Below, piece by piece: positions 1 to 10,046 of a DNA stretch of 64,000 nucleotides. Origin of the DNA: Adiantum capillus-veneris (taxonomy: Eukaryota > Streptophyta > Polypodiopsida > Polypodiales > Pteridaceae); the NCBI GenBank assembly GCA_014529385.2, contig CM043956.1:84929721-84993720 (forward strand), in the 5' to 3' direction. The notes under the pieces were generated by a model that was not told the DNA's origin, did no database searches, and was given only the letters and a program-made list of their open reading frames with translations. Numbering within the stretch: the stretch's first letter is position 1; every line of letters begins with the position of its first letter. The position numbers and the translations under genes are program-made.

Positions 1-186
1 AGAGAAGATGCTCAATCAGAAGCCGCTGCGGTGGTGCCAGGCGAGCATCAAGATGCTACTACTCTATATGGGGTGCATGCAGAGGAGCTACAAAATGAAA
101 CAGAGGATATGTGTTTAAACGGAGAGCTCTATATAGATATAGGAAGTTATGCTGAGTTATGCGAGGATGAGAGAGAGATCTCTTAA
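1..186 (+). CDS. C-terminal end of an upstream CACTA reading frame
   Basis: The frame is open from base 1 to a TAA at 184-186 (61 residues). It is acidic, with the ending LCEDEREIS. In CACTA elements the large transposase gene lies upstream of the smaller second gene, so this is probably the last exon of that transposase or of a protein fused to it. No catalytic motif falls in the visible part, so the assignment rests on position only. It could also be an exon of the same gene as 459-1675. Confidence 0.35.
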   Translation, partial: REDAQSEAAAVVPGEHQDATTLYGVHAEELQNETEDMCLNGELYIDIGSYAELCEDEREIS

Positions 187-458
187 AGCCACAAATATTG
201 TATTTGAACAATTTTGCTCCGTGTTGTAAAAGCTCTGGCTCTCTAAGTACCTTCCATGGTGTATAACGCTCTTTTCTACTCGCGCTCACATCTTTTGATT
301 GAAAATTCTGAGTTTTCGACTTGCCTCTTATATTAGTCAATTCATTGCATCATTGTATTTATATGCGTCATTACGTCATTGTATTTAATGGTCTTTGCGA
401 CATTGTCTACTCTATTCATTCAATATTAAGTTTAAATAATCGTGTGTTTAATGCAGGT

Positions 459-1675
459 ATGGATGATGAGGAGTTTCTTTCTTCTTTGTCACCGCAGCAG
501 AGACAGTGGTACGTGGAGCGTCATCGCTCTGGCGCATCATCGCGCGTCCCTCTCTTTCGGAGCATTCGCCGCGCTCCGAAGCTTCGCTCTAGTGGTGGCA
601 GTGGCGGTTGTTGTGGGGATTCCGCCGCCGATGCCTCCACACCGCCTCATGTTCGACGAGGCTCTTTACCCTCCCCTTCTTTTCCCGCCCCCACACCAGC
701 CACAGCATTGCCATCTACGCCAGGTTTTGCGCGGCTGACTGTTCCTAGCAGCTACACACCTCTACCTACTCCGCCAGGAACCACCCCACTCGACACTCCG
801 CGCTTCGGGGCCCAGACGTCGGTGTAGACACCTTACGTCCGTACCCCCATCGACACGCCACTAGAGACCCTTGTCGGGACACCCAGGTTCACGCGTCACC
901 GGCCAGAGGGCTTGCCTTACTCCGTCGACTTTCGCGGTGGCATCATCATGGATGATGACGGCAAGAAGGTGATCTCGCGCATGCGTGGTCTTTGCTCTCA
1001 GCTGTTTAGACACTACATACTAAACAAATGGAGTGAAGTACTTCATGATGAGTTTCCCGTTCCAACACGGGATCAACGCTTCAATGAAGACCTGATGAAG
1101 ATTCAAATGCGCGAATACTGCAAACACAAGCGTTCTGAAGTGCAAGAAGCAATCAAGCATGGGTGGAACAGGCCAGATTGGCTGGCCAAAGAAGATTGGA
1201 AGAATGCGAAGAAAGCAGCGCGCCAGAATCCCGACAAGTGGAAGCAACAAAAGGATGCAGCCATAGCGCGAGTAGAGGCAGGGAGCTCGCACCACTTTGG
1301 GAGCGGTGGATGGGCATCATTTGAGGCCGATTTTGTAAGTGTTTTTGCATTGCTCTTTATGTTCGATAGTTTAGGGTTTATGAGTTTTTTAATTCTAACA
1401 TAATGAAATCTTTGTATGTTTTGAGAGTGGTCGATGACAGGACGTGATCCCACACCGTACGAGTGCGAGTACGCAGGCGGGAAGGGCTTAAACGCCCTGA
1501 TGGACATTCTCAATTCTCGCGGCGGCATGGTTAGTATTAGGGTTTACTCTTTTCTATTTTTTGTATTGTTTTATAAATGTTGTTATATGTTTATACTTAC
1601 TAAAAGCTGTCTTATTGTCTTTTTTAGCAGAATCCGCCAGATACGCCGCTTGGACGCAATGAGACATCTGACTAG
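459..1675 (+). pseudogene. CACTA second gene, Transposase_24-like, three exons, one in-frame stop
   Basis: Exons are inferred at 459-1334, 1428-1529 and 1628-1675. Splice sites fit (gtaagt donor at 1335, AG before 1428, GT at 1530, AG before 1628) and all junctions are in phase 0. The protein begins MDDEEFLSSLSPQQRQWYVE after an acceptor-like tgcag. It has a Pro/Thr/Ser-rich low-complexity section, then a basic helical region with RPDWLAKEDW, NPDKWKQQKD and HHFGSGGWASF. That pattern (R-x-W, a W-x-x-W block, then a GS/GG-W segment) is what plant En/Spm Transposase_24 proteins show. Exon 2 gives MTGRDPTPYE. A TAG at 825-827 interrupts exon 1, and the frame continues open on both sides of it. 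I call it a pseudogene; a sequence error at that one base would make it intact (about 341 residues). Confidence 0.6.
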
Positions 1676-1797
1676 ACGACGTCAGTTTAGCTCTAGCTAG
1701 ATAGCATTAGTTTAGGGCATAGCTTATGTATCATGAGACGGATTTTATACGTCTTTTTGAACCATGTATATTATTACATTTGTCACTGCAGTTCATT

Positions 1798-1900
1798 TTG
1801 CCAATCAATTCTTTATGCCTATGATGTTGTACAATTGTCATTATTACATTTGCCAATCAATTCATTTTGCCTATGATGTGTACAATTGTCAATTTTACGC
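1798..1900 (+). repeat. Imperfect tandem duplication, about 52 bp x 2
   Basis: Two adjacent copies both start TTGCCAATCAATTC and contain GCCTATGATG and TACAATTGTCA. They lie in the AT-rich untranslated stretch between the second CACTA gene and the subterminal repeats. The interval 1676-2047 has no other feature that I can see. Confidence 0.6.
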
Positions 1901-2047
1901 TTGTCAATTTTGCAAACAATGCGTCTTGTGGGTGACTATTTTGGGTCTATTATCTACCCTTGCACTTTTTTTAAAAAGTGAATCAAGTACAATATGGTTG
2001 ATGGGTGGCAAGGCATTCAATGCCCTGTCACCAAAAAAACTTTCTCT

Positions 2048-2283
2048 CGGGCATCGCTATAACCGTCGCTATTTATGGCTCTGGAGCGTCGCTATAGACT
2101 TCTGTGTAAACGTCGCTATGACCGTCGCTATGAGCGTCTCTATATAGCGACGCTTATAGCGACGCCTATAGCGTCGCATATAGTGACGCTATTAGCGACG
2201 GTTTTAGCGACGTCGGGGGTTATAAAAACCCAGTGTTTTTTCGTCGCTAACAACGTCACAAGAGCACACAACCTCTTGTAGTG
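2048..2283 (+). repeat. CACTA subterminal repeats and terminus
   Basis: At least ten CGTCGCTAT/ATAGCGACG units occur in direct and inverted orientation within about 210 bp and are followed by the TTGTAGTG end. Such arrays are the usual binding sites of the CACTA accessory protein. The units are CpG-rich in an otherwise AT-rich context. Confidence 0.72.
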
Positions 2284-3639
2284 TAGATTGGATCCGAAGA
2301 TACATTTGGGTGAGCCATTGTGATTTAGAGCAGTTAAGAAGCATGTAGGCAAAATTCCATTGAATTTGAAGCAATTTGAGACTTGTAAAGACAAAGAGAT
2401 AGATCTAGGAAAAATAAATGCTTGATTTGATCATATCTAGCACAAAAGGTGCTGGAATTAAATTTTGAAAGTTGCAGTGAGTTGCTTGTGTGGTGGAGGA
2501 TCTCTGGAGTGAGTTTCATCTCATTTTGACAAGCTCGACATCATATGTGTATGATGTCTCAAGGGTATTTTTGGAGACCAAAGCTGATATCAAAACTTAC
2601 CAGGGTGCTTAACACCCCATAGCAAGCTTAAGGACCAAGTTTCACCCAATTTGGATCATTTTTGGCTTAGTTAACATCCTGAAGAAGCTGACAGCAACAA
2701 CCAAGGCCTACATAGGAGAGATTGACCTACTTACAAGCGTTAGAACCTCAAAGCAAGCCTAGATTTGAACAAAGCATATCAAGGAGAGTACAAGATTCAA
2801 GTTTGAGCTGATATTGAGCATTTAGATATCATACACTATGTTGTCTAAAGGCACAATTTAGGACTCAGACTATGGGCTTGGTGGTCTACAAGTCTTCCTT
2901 GGAACCCTAGGATCCCATTTGTCCTTTCATTCTAGTGTATATAGGGGAATCAAGTCTTTATACAGCTTTTGGGTTGACATTAGCCCTTTAGTGACATCAA
3001 TCTACACTGTACAGAACTTAAGTGAGAATCACTAGTTTAACAAATAATTGCAAAGTCAAAGTTTTGTACAAAAGTATCATTGCCCTCTTATATGATTGGT
3101 TCTAACAAATCTATCCTTGCTTGGTTTACGCTCTTGTTTGTCGACACTAAGGTATCCTAATCTTCTACCACTCTTTAATCTCTTTCAAGACGCCTATCAG
3201 ATCTCAAACTCATCAAATTTTTCACACACACAACTGTCAACCAAAACCTCTTACCTTAGAGGCCATAAAAGCTTCTTTGCTCTGATTTTCTTTCCAATGT
3301 CTTTCTCAATATGTAAAGTACTTTTGACTTCTAACTGATCATATTAGTGGATGGCTCACCAACAACTTAGAGGTTTCCAACAAGCATCTCTCAAAAACCC
3401 TTAAACATGCCAAAATACATGGCAATCTTCCTAAAGGGAACAAATGACCATGGAGCCTTGATGTATGCTCATTTTGGAGGATGTCAATGCATATGTATTG
3501 AAGAACGGCCATCAAGAGGATTGGCAGTAATCATGGTAACAGATGATGGTGATAGGCTCCGCGATGAGGAAGGAAACCACTATCTCATTGTCAAAGACAC
3601 ATAAAATTACCATCGGTATGGAGACAACTTAGAAAAAAG
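2284..3639. other. Intergenic stretch, no recognisable gene
   Basis: I see no coding similarity, repeat or RNA gene. A 65-residue open frame at 3407-3604 (+, starting MPKYMAIFLKGTND) has no motif that I recognise. It lies just upstream of a decayed reverse transcriptase piece and might belong to the same dead element. Confidence 0.5.
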
Positions 3640-3647
3640 GAAGATGG

Positions 3648-3906
3648 TTATGGAGACCCGAGAAATACCTCCAATAAAGAACAAATACCGAATTCCATGT
3701 ATGGATGATTTGTTTAATCAACTATTTGAGTCAAAATATTTTTCCAAAATTTTCTTGAGATCTAGGCTAGAATTTGATCAGAAGATGTTGCGAAGATAGC
3801 ATTTAGGACCTGTTTTCCGGGTTTTTTGTTCTCGGGTATTCGATTTGGGCTAATCAATGGGAAAATTTTCATGGATCATTAGACCTTAGTTGATGGCTTA
3901 AGTGAC
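3648..3906 (+). pseudogene. Ty3/gypsy reverse transcriptase fragment
   Basis: The first frame reads KNKYRIPCMDDLFNQL followed by KYFSKIFLRS, the segment of gypsy RT normally read as N-R-Y-P-I-P-x-M-D-D-L and K-Y-F-S-K-I-D-L-R-S. After a frameshift near 3780 it continues as EDVAKIAFRTCFPGF and IRFGLINGKIFMDH, matching the region usually read D-I-x-K-T-A-F-R-T and P-F-G-L-T-N-A-P-x-x-F-M. The YxDD catalytic box, RNase H and integrase are missing. This is a short, old, frameshifted remnant. Confidence 0.7.
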
Positions 3907-4299
3907 CCTTTGCGTAGTACCGGACTACTGATTAATGAAAGTTGACTTATTCTTACACAGCCAACCATCATCGTTGGATAGGGTCTTATTCTAAAAATTG
4001 GATTACAGAATGCATCACATCACCCTTTGTTGGACCTTGTTAGAAGACTCCAAAAAATATTCCCTATTTATTATATCTCACATGTAAATGTAATTGTAAT
4101 CTCAAGTGATGCTGACTTCTCCCACAATCTGTATCTATACTTGAATGTAATGTGAAGCCAATGATGTAATTATGGCAAATCTTGCCTTTGTACCATGAAA
4201 CCCAGAGCCAAGGTATAAAATGAAACCTTGTAATGTTTTTTGTACAATCATTATCATGAAGGAAGCAGAAGATAAGGTTTTGCTCAATGAGCACTTTTG

Positions 4300-4452
4300 G
4301 TCTATAAAACCGCATGAGCCATACACAATCGCTGCTACTTGTCTACCCAAGATCATTGTACCTGCTAAATACCTCTTCCATGCACCTGCTAGCCATGCAA
4401 ATACTTGCTTGGGAAACCTTCTATGGTCTACCAAATTTGGTTGCACCATCAT
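4300..4452 (+). repeat. Dispersed repeat copy 1 (CTTTTGGTCTATAAAAC type)
   Basis: Shares CTTTTGGTCTATAAAAC, CATGCACCTGCTAGC and TTTGGTTGCACCA in the same order and spacing with 7440-7590, and more weakly with 16490-16650. The similarity stops on both sides, so the units are fragments. The rest of 3907-4647 shows no gene. Confidence 0.65.
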
Positions 4453-4647
4453 TGCCCACCCCCTCCTTGAACATTTATGTTCAACCACAAATCTGCTTTA
4501 TTCCTCTAGAAAGTGCAAACACTCGCATACACTATCAAAAAACCAAAACCATATATATAAGGTCTTATTTTTCCCTACTACCAAACCTCAAGTGGGTTGC
4601 CCCACCCCTTGCATCACATAGTCTTTGCTTGGGTCAAAAAACTACCA

Positions 4648-5579
4648 TTAAATCCTTCCATCGACTTGTAACTGTATACCATAGTGTTGCACCCCAACAC
4701 ATAGACCATCATGATCATAGGCTGCCCATGGCCTATCTTTATCACTCCAAGCATCCACTCCATACCAAGCAACATTAAACTCTCCATCACACAAAATGAA
4801 TGTACCTGACCCGCCCTCCCAACCATAGAAAGTGGAGGCCCCCGTGCAAGAAATCTCGTCCCCAAAACATTGTGGTTGACACAAACCATCCTTTGCATTG
4901 ACCTTTGTCGGCATAATCATAGCACACTGCTCATACAAAGAAATCTCCACATGTAGAGGAGGTAAAACTTGCATCATATGTACCCTGGTCAAAGCCCTAT
5001 CAACCACACTTGTGCAATCCATAGACACCTGCGTCTGCTCCTCTCTTCGGTTAGCATCCAATACATCATGAGCATCAAAATAATTCCTAACCCCCTGGTT
5101 TTCTCTTCATCATCATCCTCTTGTCAACTCTGGAGGCCCACTTGGATATCCATAAGTGCGACCTTGCCCTCCTTTGCAAAGCTTCGACCCAATTGCACCG
5201 CCGTAGCACTTTCCACCGCTACCTTCATCAGCATAGTCCTCAACATGGTTCCGCATAGCACCTTCGACATCATATCTTCCTCCACAAGATTTGGCACTTC
5301 AACCTGGTCTTATTGAACATTGGATATTACCATATCATTAGACACATAATCAGAAAACTTTGCCTTTATTGACATAGGCTCACCAGACTCAGTCTCCTTG
5401 CCATAGGATGTGAACTCATCCGCTCTATCTTCCTCACTCGTCTCCAAAAAACTCAAGCTTGTAGCTTCACCTTCATGCAAGACACAACTCAGTATCATCA
5501 TTCTCATCCGCTTGATGATCCACAAAATCTTGAACCCTTGGCATCTGCACTCCGCTACCTTTTCATACAAACTCTGCAC
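4648..5579 (-). pseudogene. Degraded minus-strand reading frames downstream of a gag remnant
   Basis: Two open pieces (4648-5061 with 137 codons, 5310-5579 with 89 codons) follow the gag remnant at 5607-6430 on the same strand, with stops between them. I recognise no domain in them: no zinc knuckle, protease D-x-G or RT motif is visible. By position they are probably the decayed continuation of the same retroelement, but this is inference. Confidence 0.25.
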
Positions 5580-5606
5580 AAGAACAAGATTTACCTCTTC
5601 ATTACG

Positions 5607-6430
5607 CTATAGAAACCTAACATCTGCTACCTCTTTTGCACACTGGTTAACCTCGATAAGGTGATTAAATTTCTTGATAAGCTTGTCCACCATCGGCACA
5701 TACACATCACAAACTAGAAACCTACAAGGAACATAACCAACCATAGGCCTTACCTCAATAGATTTTTCACTTTGAACAACCAGCACTGCCTTTGGTTGAG
5801 CCATAGGACACCCCTCTACCGCTTCAACAGGATCATAATCTACAAGCTTCAATAAGCCTAACTCTAGCTTCCACTTTACTTTTCTACTTTTCATATTGGC
5901 CGGATACACCATATCTTCATAGGTATCAGCATCACACTCCACCTTGTCTCTCATCTTTGGATGTAGGCACTAAAGAACTTTAACAAATCAGGTAGCGGTT
6001 GCCCTTCACCCCATTAGAAATCTCCAATTGTCTCCGATAGAATTCAAACTACTCAAGAAAAAATAAAAAATCCTTACATACATCTTGGCATACCGCTTTC
6101 AACTTTGCACCAGCCTCCACTGGAGTAGTAACTTCTTGAAATTGCTCCAAAAAGTGTTTCCAGAGCTCTGGCCATGATCTTTGATCACTGCTCTTTAAAC
6201 CATCAAACCAAACCTTGGCACTTCTGTGCATAAGCAGCGACACCATCTGCAACTTTTCTACATCCATCAATATATGCATCGATAGCATCTATAACTCAAA
6301 ATCAGCTAGCCAATATTTAGGGTCTTCAACAACTGTAAATATGGGGCAAAAACTTGTCTCCATTATCTCTTCTATCTTCAAACTCAACCACCAAACATTT
6401 CACGACCATCCACCAACCGCTTGTTAGCTG
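5607..6430 (-). pseudogene. Ty3/gypsy gag remnant
   Basis: Reading the minus strand from about 6430 gives PIFTVVEDPKYWLADFEL, a stop, then LMHRSAKVWFDGLKSSDQ and SWPELWKHFLEQFQEV. The order A-x-x-W-x-x-x-L, S-W-x-x-L-x-x-x-F-x-x-x-F is the core of the Retrotrans_gag domain (capsid-like, packaging of element RNA). A frameshift and stops near 5955-6048 separate this from a 115-codon piece (5607-5954) that looks like the C-terminal half of gag. No zinc knuckle is found. The fragment is dead; its lineage within Ty3/gypsy is undetermined. Confidence 0.55.
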
Positions 6431-6529
6431 TCAAACGTCGCTTCAAACTTCCATGGAGCATCCGACAGATCCTCACCCACAGAGAGCTCCTCAGTGGGGG
6501 GGTGAGAAGATGGAAAGAGGAATACACTT

Positions 6530-6700
6530 GACACACAAAGAATATGCCTCTCTACAGCCTAGGATAGTGAATGCACCCTAGTCCACTAGATTTCAACTTC
6601 AAAACTCAACAATATCATAGGCAAACCACCATTTCCACACAACTACACATGCACGTACATGTTTCCACACCACAAACATGACCAATCATTTTTTACAATT
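6530..6700 (+). repeat. Dispersed repeat copy (TATGCCTCTCTACAGCC type)
   Basis: Contains ATATGCCTCTCTACAGCC followed about 80 bp later by GCAAACCACCATTTCCACAC. Related segments occur at 14450-14640 (same strand) and at 16700-16960 (reverse complement). No coding content. The rest of 6431-7692 has no gene; it holds this repeat, a CA tract and repeat copy 2 at 7440. Confidence 0.55.
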
Positions 6701-6794
6701 TGACTCATAGCCTTCACAACACACACATGCTCTCTCTATCTCTCTTTGCACAATAGACATCGATGAGAGGGCACAACTGACAAAACACGCTTGG

Positions 6795-6796
<2 letters not shown>

Positions 6797-6829
<33 letters not shown>
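6797..6829 (+). repeat. (CA)n microsatellite
   Basis: About 16 uninterrupted AC/CA dinucleotides. Confidence 0.95.
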
Positions 6830-6832
<3 letters not shown>

Positions 6833-7439
6833 CAGATAAGAGAAGGGGAAAGGGGGAACCAACACAAAATGCATAGCAATGATGGTTTCAACTCAAGAAA
6901 ACACCATTTACAACATAGCTCCAAGCCAGCACATCCTTGGCAATCACAACACAACAAATCTATAGCCCTCTAGCTTTGCAAGAGCTTCACTTCTCCATAG
7001 CTACTCCTCGGTAATACAACATGGCTCCAGAGTCCACTCTCAATAGCAGAGCAAAATGACCAAAAAATGGCCAAAGTAGCCTAGCCAAATGTGTGTGAAT
7101 CTCCCTTAATAAGGGTTTCCAAAGGCTTCAAAAAGAAAAAAATGGGTGTACCCTGGCTTGTGCAGGCAACTGGATCTCATTTTAGAAATTTCCTTGTATA
7201 CAATCACTAGGAACTTCCTCGTTTAGTATATGCATGCTACAACCACATTAGTCATTCCCCTTCTCAACTCCCCTTCACTGCACATGCACCACCTTTAGGG
7301 CCCCTTGTCCCTCTCTGAGATTCACATGAACTACCTCATGGGGCCCTCAACATCTCAAGCACTACTTTTCCAAGCTAAAAACTTGCACCTTAGACCTCCT
7401 TCATCTTCCATTCCATCTAGCCCTTTTTAGAGCCCTTTT

Positions 7440-7590
7440 GGTCTATAAAACTGCATTAACCATACACAAATGCTACTACCGGTCTACCCACGACTCTTGT
7501 ACCTGATCAAGCTCTCTACCATGCACCTGCTAGCTATGCGCATACCTCCTTGGGCCACCTTCTATGGTGAACCAACTTTGGTTGCACCAA
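7440..7590 (+). repeat. Dispersed repeat copy 2 (CTTTTGGTCTATAAAAC type)
   Basis: Same element as 4300-4452, including CTTTTGGTCTATAAAAC at its start and CTTTGGTTGCACCA at its end. The upstream 7320-7440 also matches 16395-16490 weakly (CATCTCAA, then CCAAG, then GCAC, then CCTCC), so the unit extends leftward in these two copies. Confidence 0.6.
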
Positions 7591-7697
7591 CGTGGAGATC
7601 TTGTAGAGGGATTATTTTGTTGAACTTTTGGAATTTCAATGTAAAAATAAACAAACCTGTGCCAAAAAATTTAAAGTAATTGCCAATAATCACCAAA

Positions 7698-9311
7698 TGT
7701 AATGGAAATGGCCTATGAATTTTGAGAGTAGAGGAATTAGGAAATTAGGTGGAGCACTTTTGAGAGATTACTTTGTGAACATAACGAGTGAACTTAATTG
7801 ATGGTAGCAACATAAACATGGTACTTAGTTAACTCGGCATGAACAATACTTTTGCAAGAGAGAGAGTTTAGAGAACATGACAATAGTTGAGGACCGGATT
7901 CATATGGAGCCGGTCCCCCCTCCAATAGGCATTTGTATTATAGTTTCTCCTATCAAGAGAGACTTGGTACAATACAATATTTGTGTTCCTTGTGACCTAC
8001 GTGATGCAATGAAGATGGAAATCTTTATGCATCACAAGCATAACATAAACTTGTAGAAAGCATTAGCTATCCCAAGCCTCAGTCCCAAGGCCTCAAACAC
8101 CTTCGAAGGTGGAGATAGCTAGCGGGGAATGAGGATAGGGAAGAGGAAGAAGAAACATTCCATAGGATAAATAAGTAGTTCCTCACTTATCATTACTCTT
8201 CTTGCTAGCATACATAATAGCATAGTAATGTAGATGGAGAAGATGGCAAGCTTAAGCATTGAAGCATGGCTCTTGGCTGGATTTGCATTCCATAGCCAAG
8301 AGTGTTGGTGTAGGCTTTCACTCTCACAAGCTTGGAGAAGGAGGTGGTGTTCCTCAACTTTCACCAAGTGAGAATGGCCTTCCAAATGAGTTGTGTGTGG
8401 AGTATACCCCCTTAGCACCCCCCTTCGTTGCTTTGGGTGAAATTTGTTCATTTTGCAAGCTCATTGGACCCCTCTCCCCTTAGCCAATAACATGCCGCAT
8501 GCAGTCAAGCACATGGGTAGTCTTTTGACAAGTGTCCTCCTTACCCCTTAGACAGAGAGAGCTTGAAAATATCTAGATATTTGTTAGATGGAAGTAGAAT
8601 CTCATTGGACCCCTCTTTAGCCCAACCAATAGCATTCAAGCACACCATGTGGTTAAGCTTAGTGAGAGTCTGACATGTGTCCCATGTGCTCTTTTAGAAT
8701 TCCCGTAAGTTTGATATTTTTATGCATATGAAGTTTCTCAAGAAACTTCCTCATTAAGTGTGTAGGTTCTTTTTTTGACTCAAGCATCTTACCCCCCATG
8801 CATAGGAAGCTTCTCAAGCAACTTCCTCATTAAATGTGACAAGTACCTTAGTCATCAAGCATAACAAGCACCTTAGGTGGAGTTCCCATCTCAAGCACAT
8901 CCCTAGCTTGTTTAAGTTTAGGTCCGGTTCCCACCTCAAGCACAACCCTAGCTTGCTTAAGTTTAGGTCAGGTTCCCACCTCAAGCACAACCCTAGCTTG
9001 CTTAACTTTAGGTCGGGTTCCCACCTCAAGCTGGAGCCCAAGCTTGCTTAAGGTCAAATGACTTCTAACACTAACCACTGGAGGTCTTTAATGAATCTAA
9101 CCCTAAGGTCTTTTAAGCTTCATTACTTAACCTTTCTCTTTGACATACCATCTCTCATTTGGGCCCCTTTACCATTGGCCCCGTGTTGAGATAGATCCGT
9201 AAGCTCATGTCTATATTCTAACCCTTGTTCCCGTTTATTATCCCATATTAAATGATGAGTTTAATATGAGAAAATCATTTGGGTTGGTTAGATATTAGAT
9301 GTTTCATGACA
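7698..9311 (-). mobile_element. Solo LTR of the chromovirus family found at 39.8-48.9 kb
   Basis: On the minus strand this starts TGTCATGAAACATC and matches the chromovirus LTR along its length: AAATGATTTTCTCATATTAAAC near its start, the segment with CAACACTCTTGGC and ATGCAAATCCA in the middle, CACCTTCGAAGGTG, and GGACCGGCTCCATATGAATCC near its end. It is about 1614 bp, against 1587-1591 bp for the intact LTRs. It is flanked by a perfect 5-bp direct repeat CCAAA (7693-7697 and 9312-9316). Target duplication plus absence of internal sequence defines a solo LTR, left by recombination between the two LTRs of a former element. Divergence from the 39.8-kb LTRs is high, so it is an older insertion. 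Confidence 0.9.
8881..9054 (+). repeat. 45-bp tandem repeat, about 3.9 copies, inside the solo LTR
   Basis: Units start at 8881, 8926, 8971 and 9016 with GTTCCCACCTCAAGC...CCCTAGCTTG...TTTAGGTC. A period of 45 keeps the frame, which explains the spurious repetitive open frames on both strands. The intact LTRs at 39.8 and 47.3 kb do not show this array. Confidence 0.88.
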
Positions 9312-9316
9312 CCAAA

Positions 9317-10046
9317 TACTTACTTGTTTGTGACAAGAAAGAATCAAGGTAAACAAGACAGGAAGAATTAGGTTCATAAGAAATCCTATGAAACTTAGGG
9401 CTATAAATGCAAAATCACAATTTTCCAGAGACAATCTCTATAGATCTACGGTTTTCTTACCTAGGAAACCAAAAGTTTATGAATCACTTAAACATTGTAT
9501 CTTATGAGCACTAAATGGAATGAGCTGGACACTTTCAATCAGGTATTCTATGTTGATAGTAGTCAGAATTAATTTAGATCAATTATGCGATGACCACACA
9601 AAACTAAAATTAGATAAGAATGAAACTAAAAATGGCATTAAGTATTGGAACAAGAAAAGAGAATGACACTGGGATTGGAAATTGAAACTAGAACTCTATA
9701 TTCAGGTTAGACAAATGTGTACAAGTGTAATCAGTGAGACAAGTATGCCTTCAGTGTAGTGAGAACTACAAAGGTATGAATAGATCTCAACTAAGAATGT
9801 GCAATTGAAATGGGTTTTGGATTAGGGCTTTAGGGATCTGGTCCCCAAAAATGAATTAGCGATCCCTATTTATAGCTTTCTACTTGCTCTCTAATTATTT
9901 GTTCCCTTGCCAATTACCTTAGTAACTAGTTCTGGTAATTACCACCCTAGGCCCCCAGTGTGGCATCCATTACCACCATTTACATTCCTTCTTCCCTTTA
10001 TGGAATTTTGGTGTGTACCAAAATTTTCCAAAGTACAAGTGAAAAA
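9317..10046. other. No recognisable gene
   Basis: This is AT-rich sequence directly outside the solo LTR target duplication. CCCTATTTATAGC near 9865 reads as a TATA-like box on either strand. I see no coding frame. Confidence 0.45.

Larger units (their letters stand above)
1..2283 (+). mobile_element. CACTA (En/Spm) DNA transposon, right-hand part
   Basis: The right end reads CCTCTTGTAGTG, whose complement CACTACAAGAGG is a CACTA-type terminus. It is preceded by a dense block of CGTCGCTATA-type subterminal repeats in both orientations (about 2048-2262), as CACTA elements have at their ends. Inside lie the tail of one reading frame (1-186) and a three-exon second gene (459-1675) with Transposase_24-like sequence. 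The left end is outside the window, so the length and the 3-bp target duplication cannot be checked. The family is well supported; activity is unlikely because the second gene carries an in-frame stop. Confidence 0.78.

Noticed and set aside
321-340. A coding start upstream of 459
   Set aside because: The frame is open but the sequence before 459 looks intronic (AT-rich, ends TTTAATGCAG) and the protein-like part begins at MDDEEF.
8814-9051. Repetitive proteins on both strands
   Set aside because: They arise from a 45-bp non-coding tandem repeat inside an LTR; 45 is a multiple of three.
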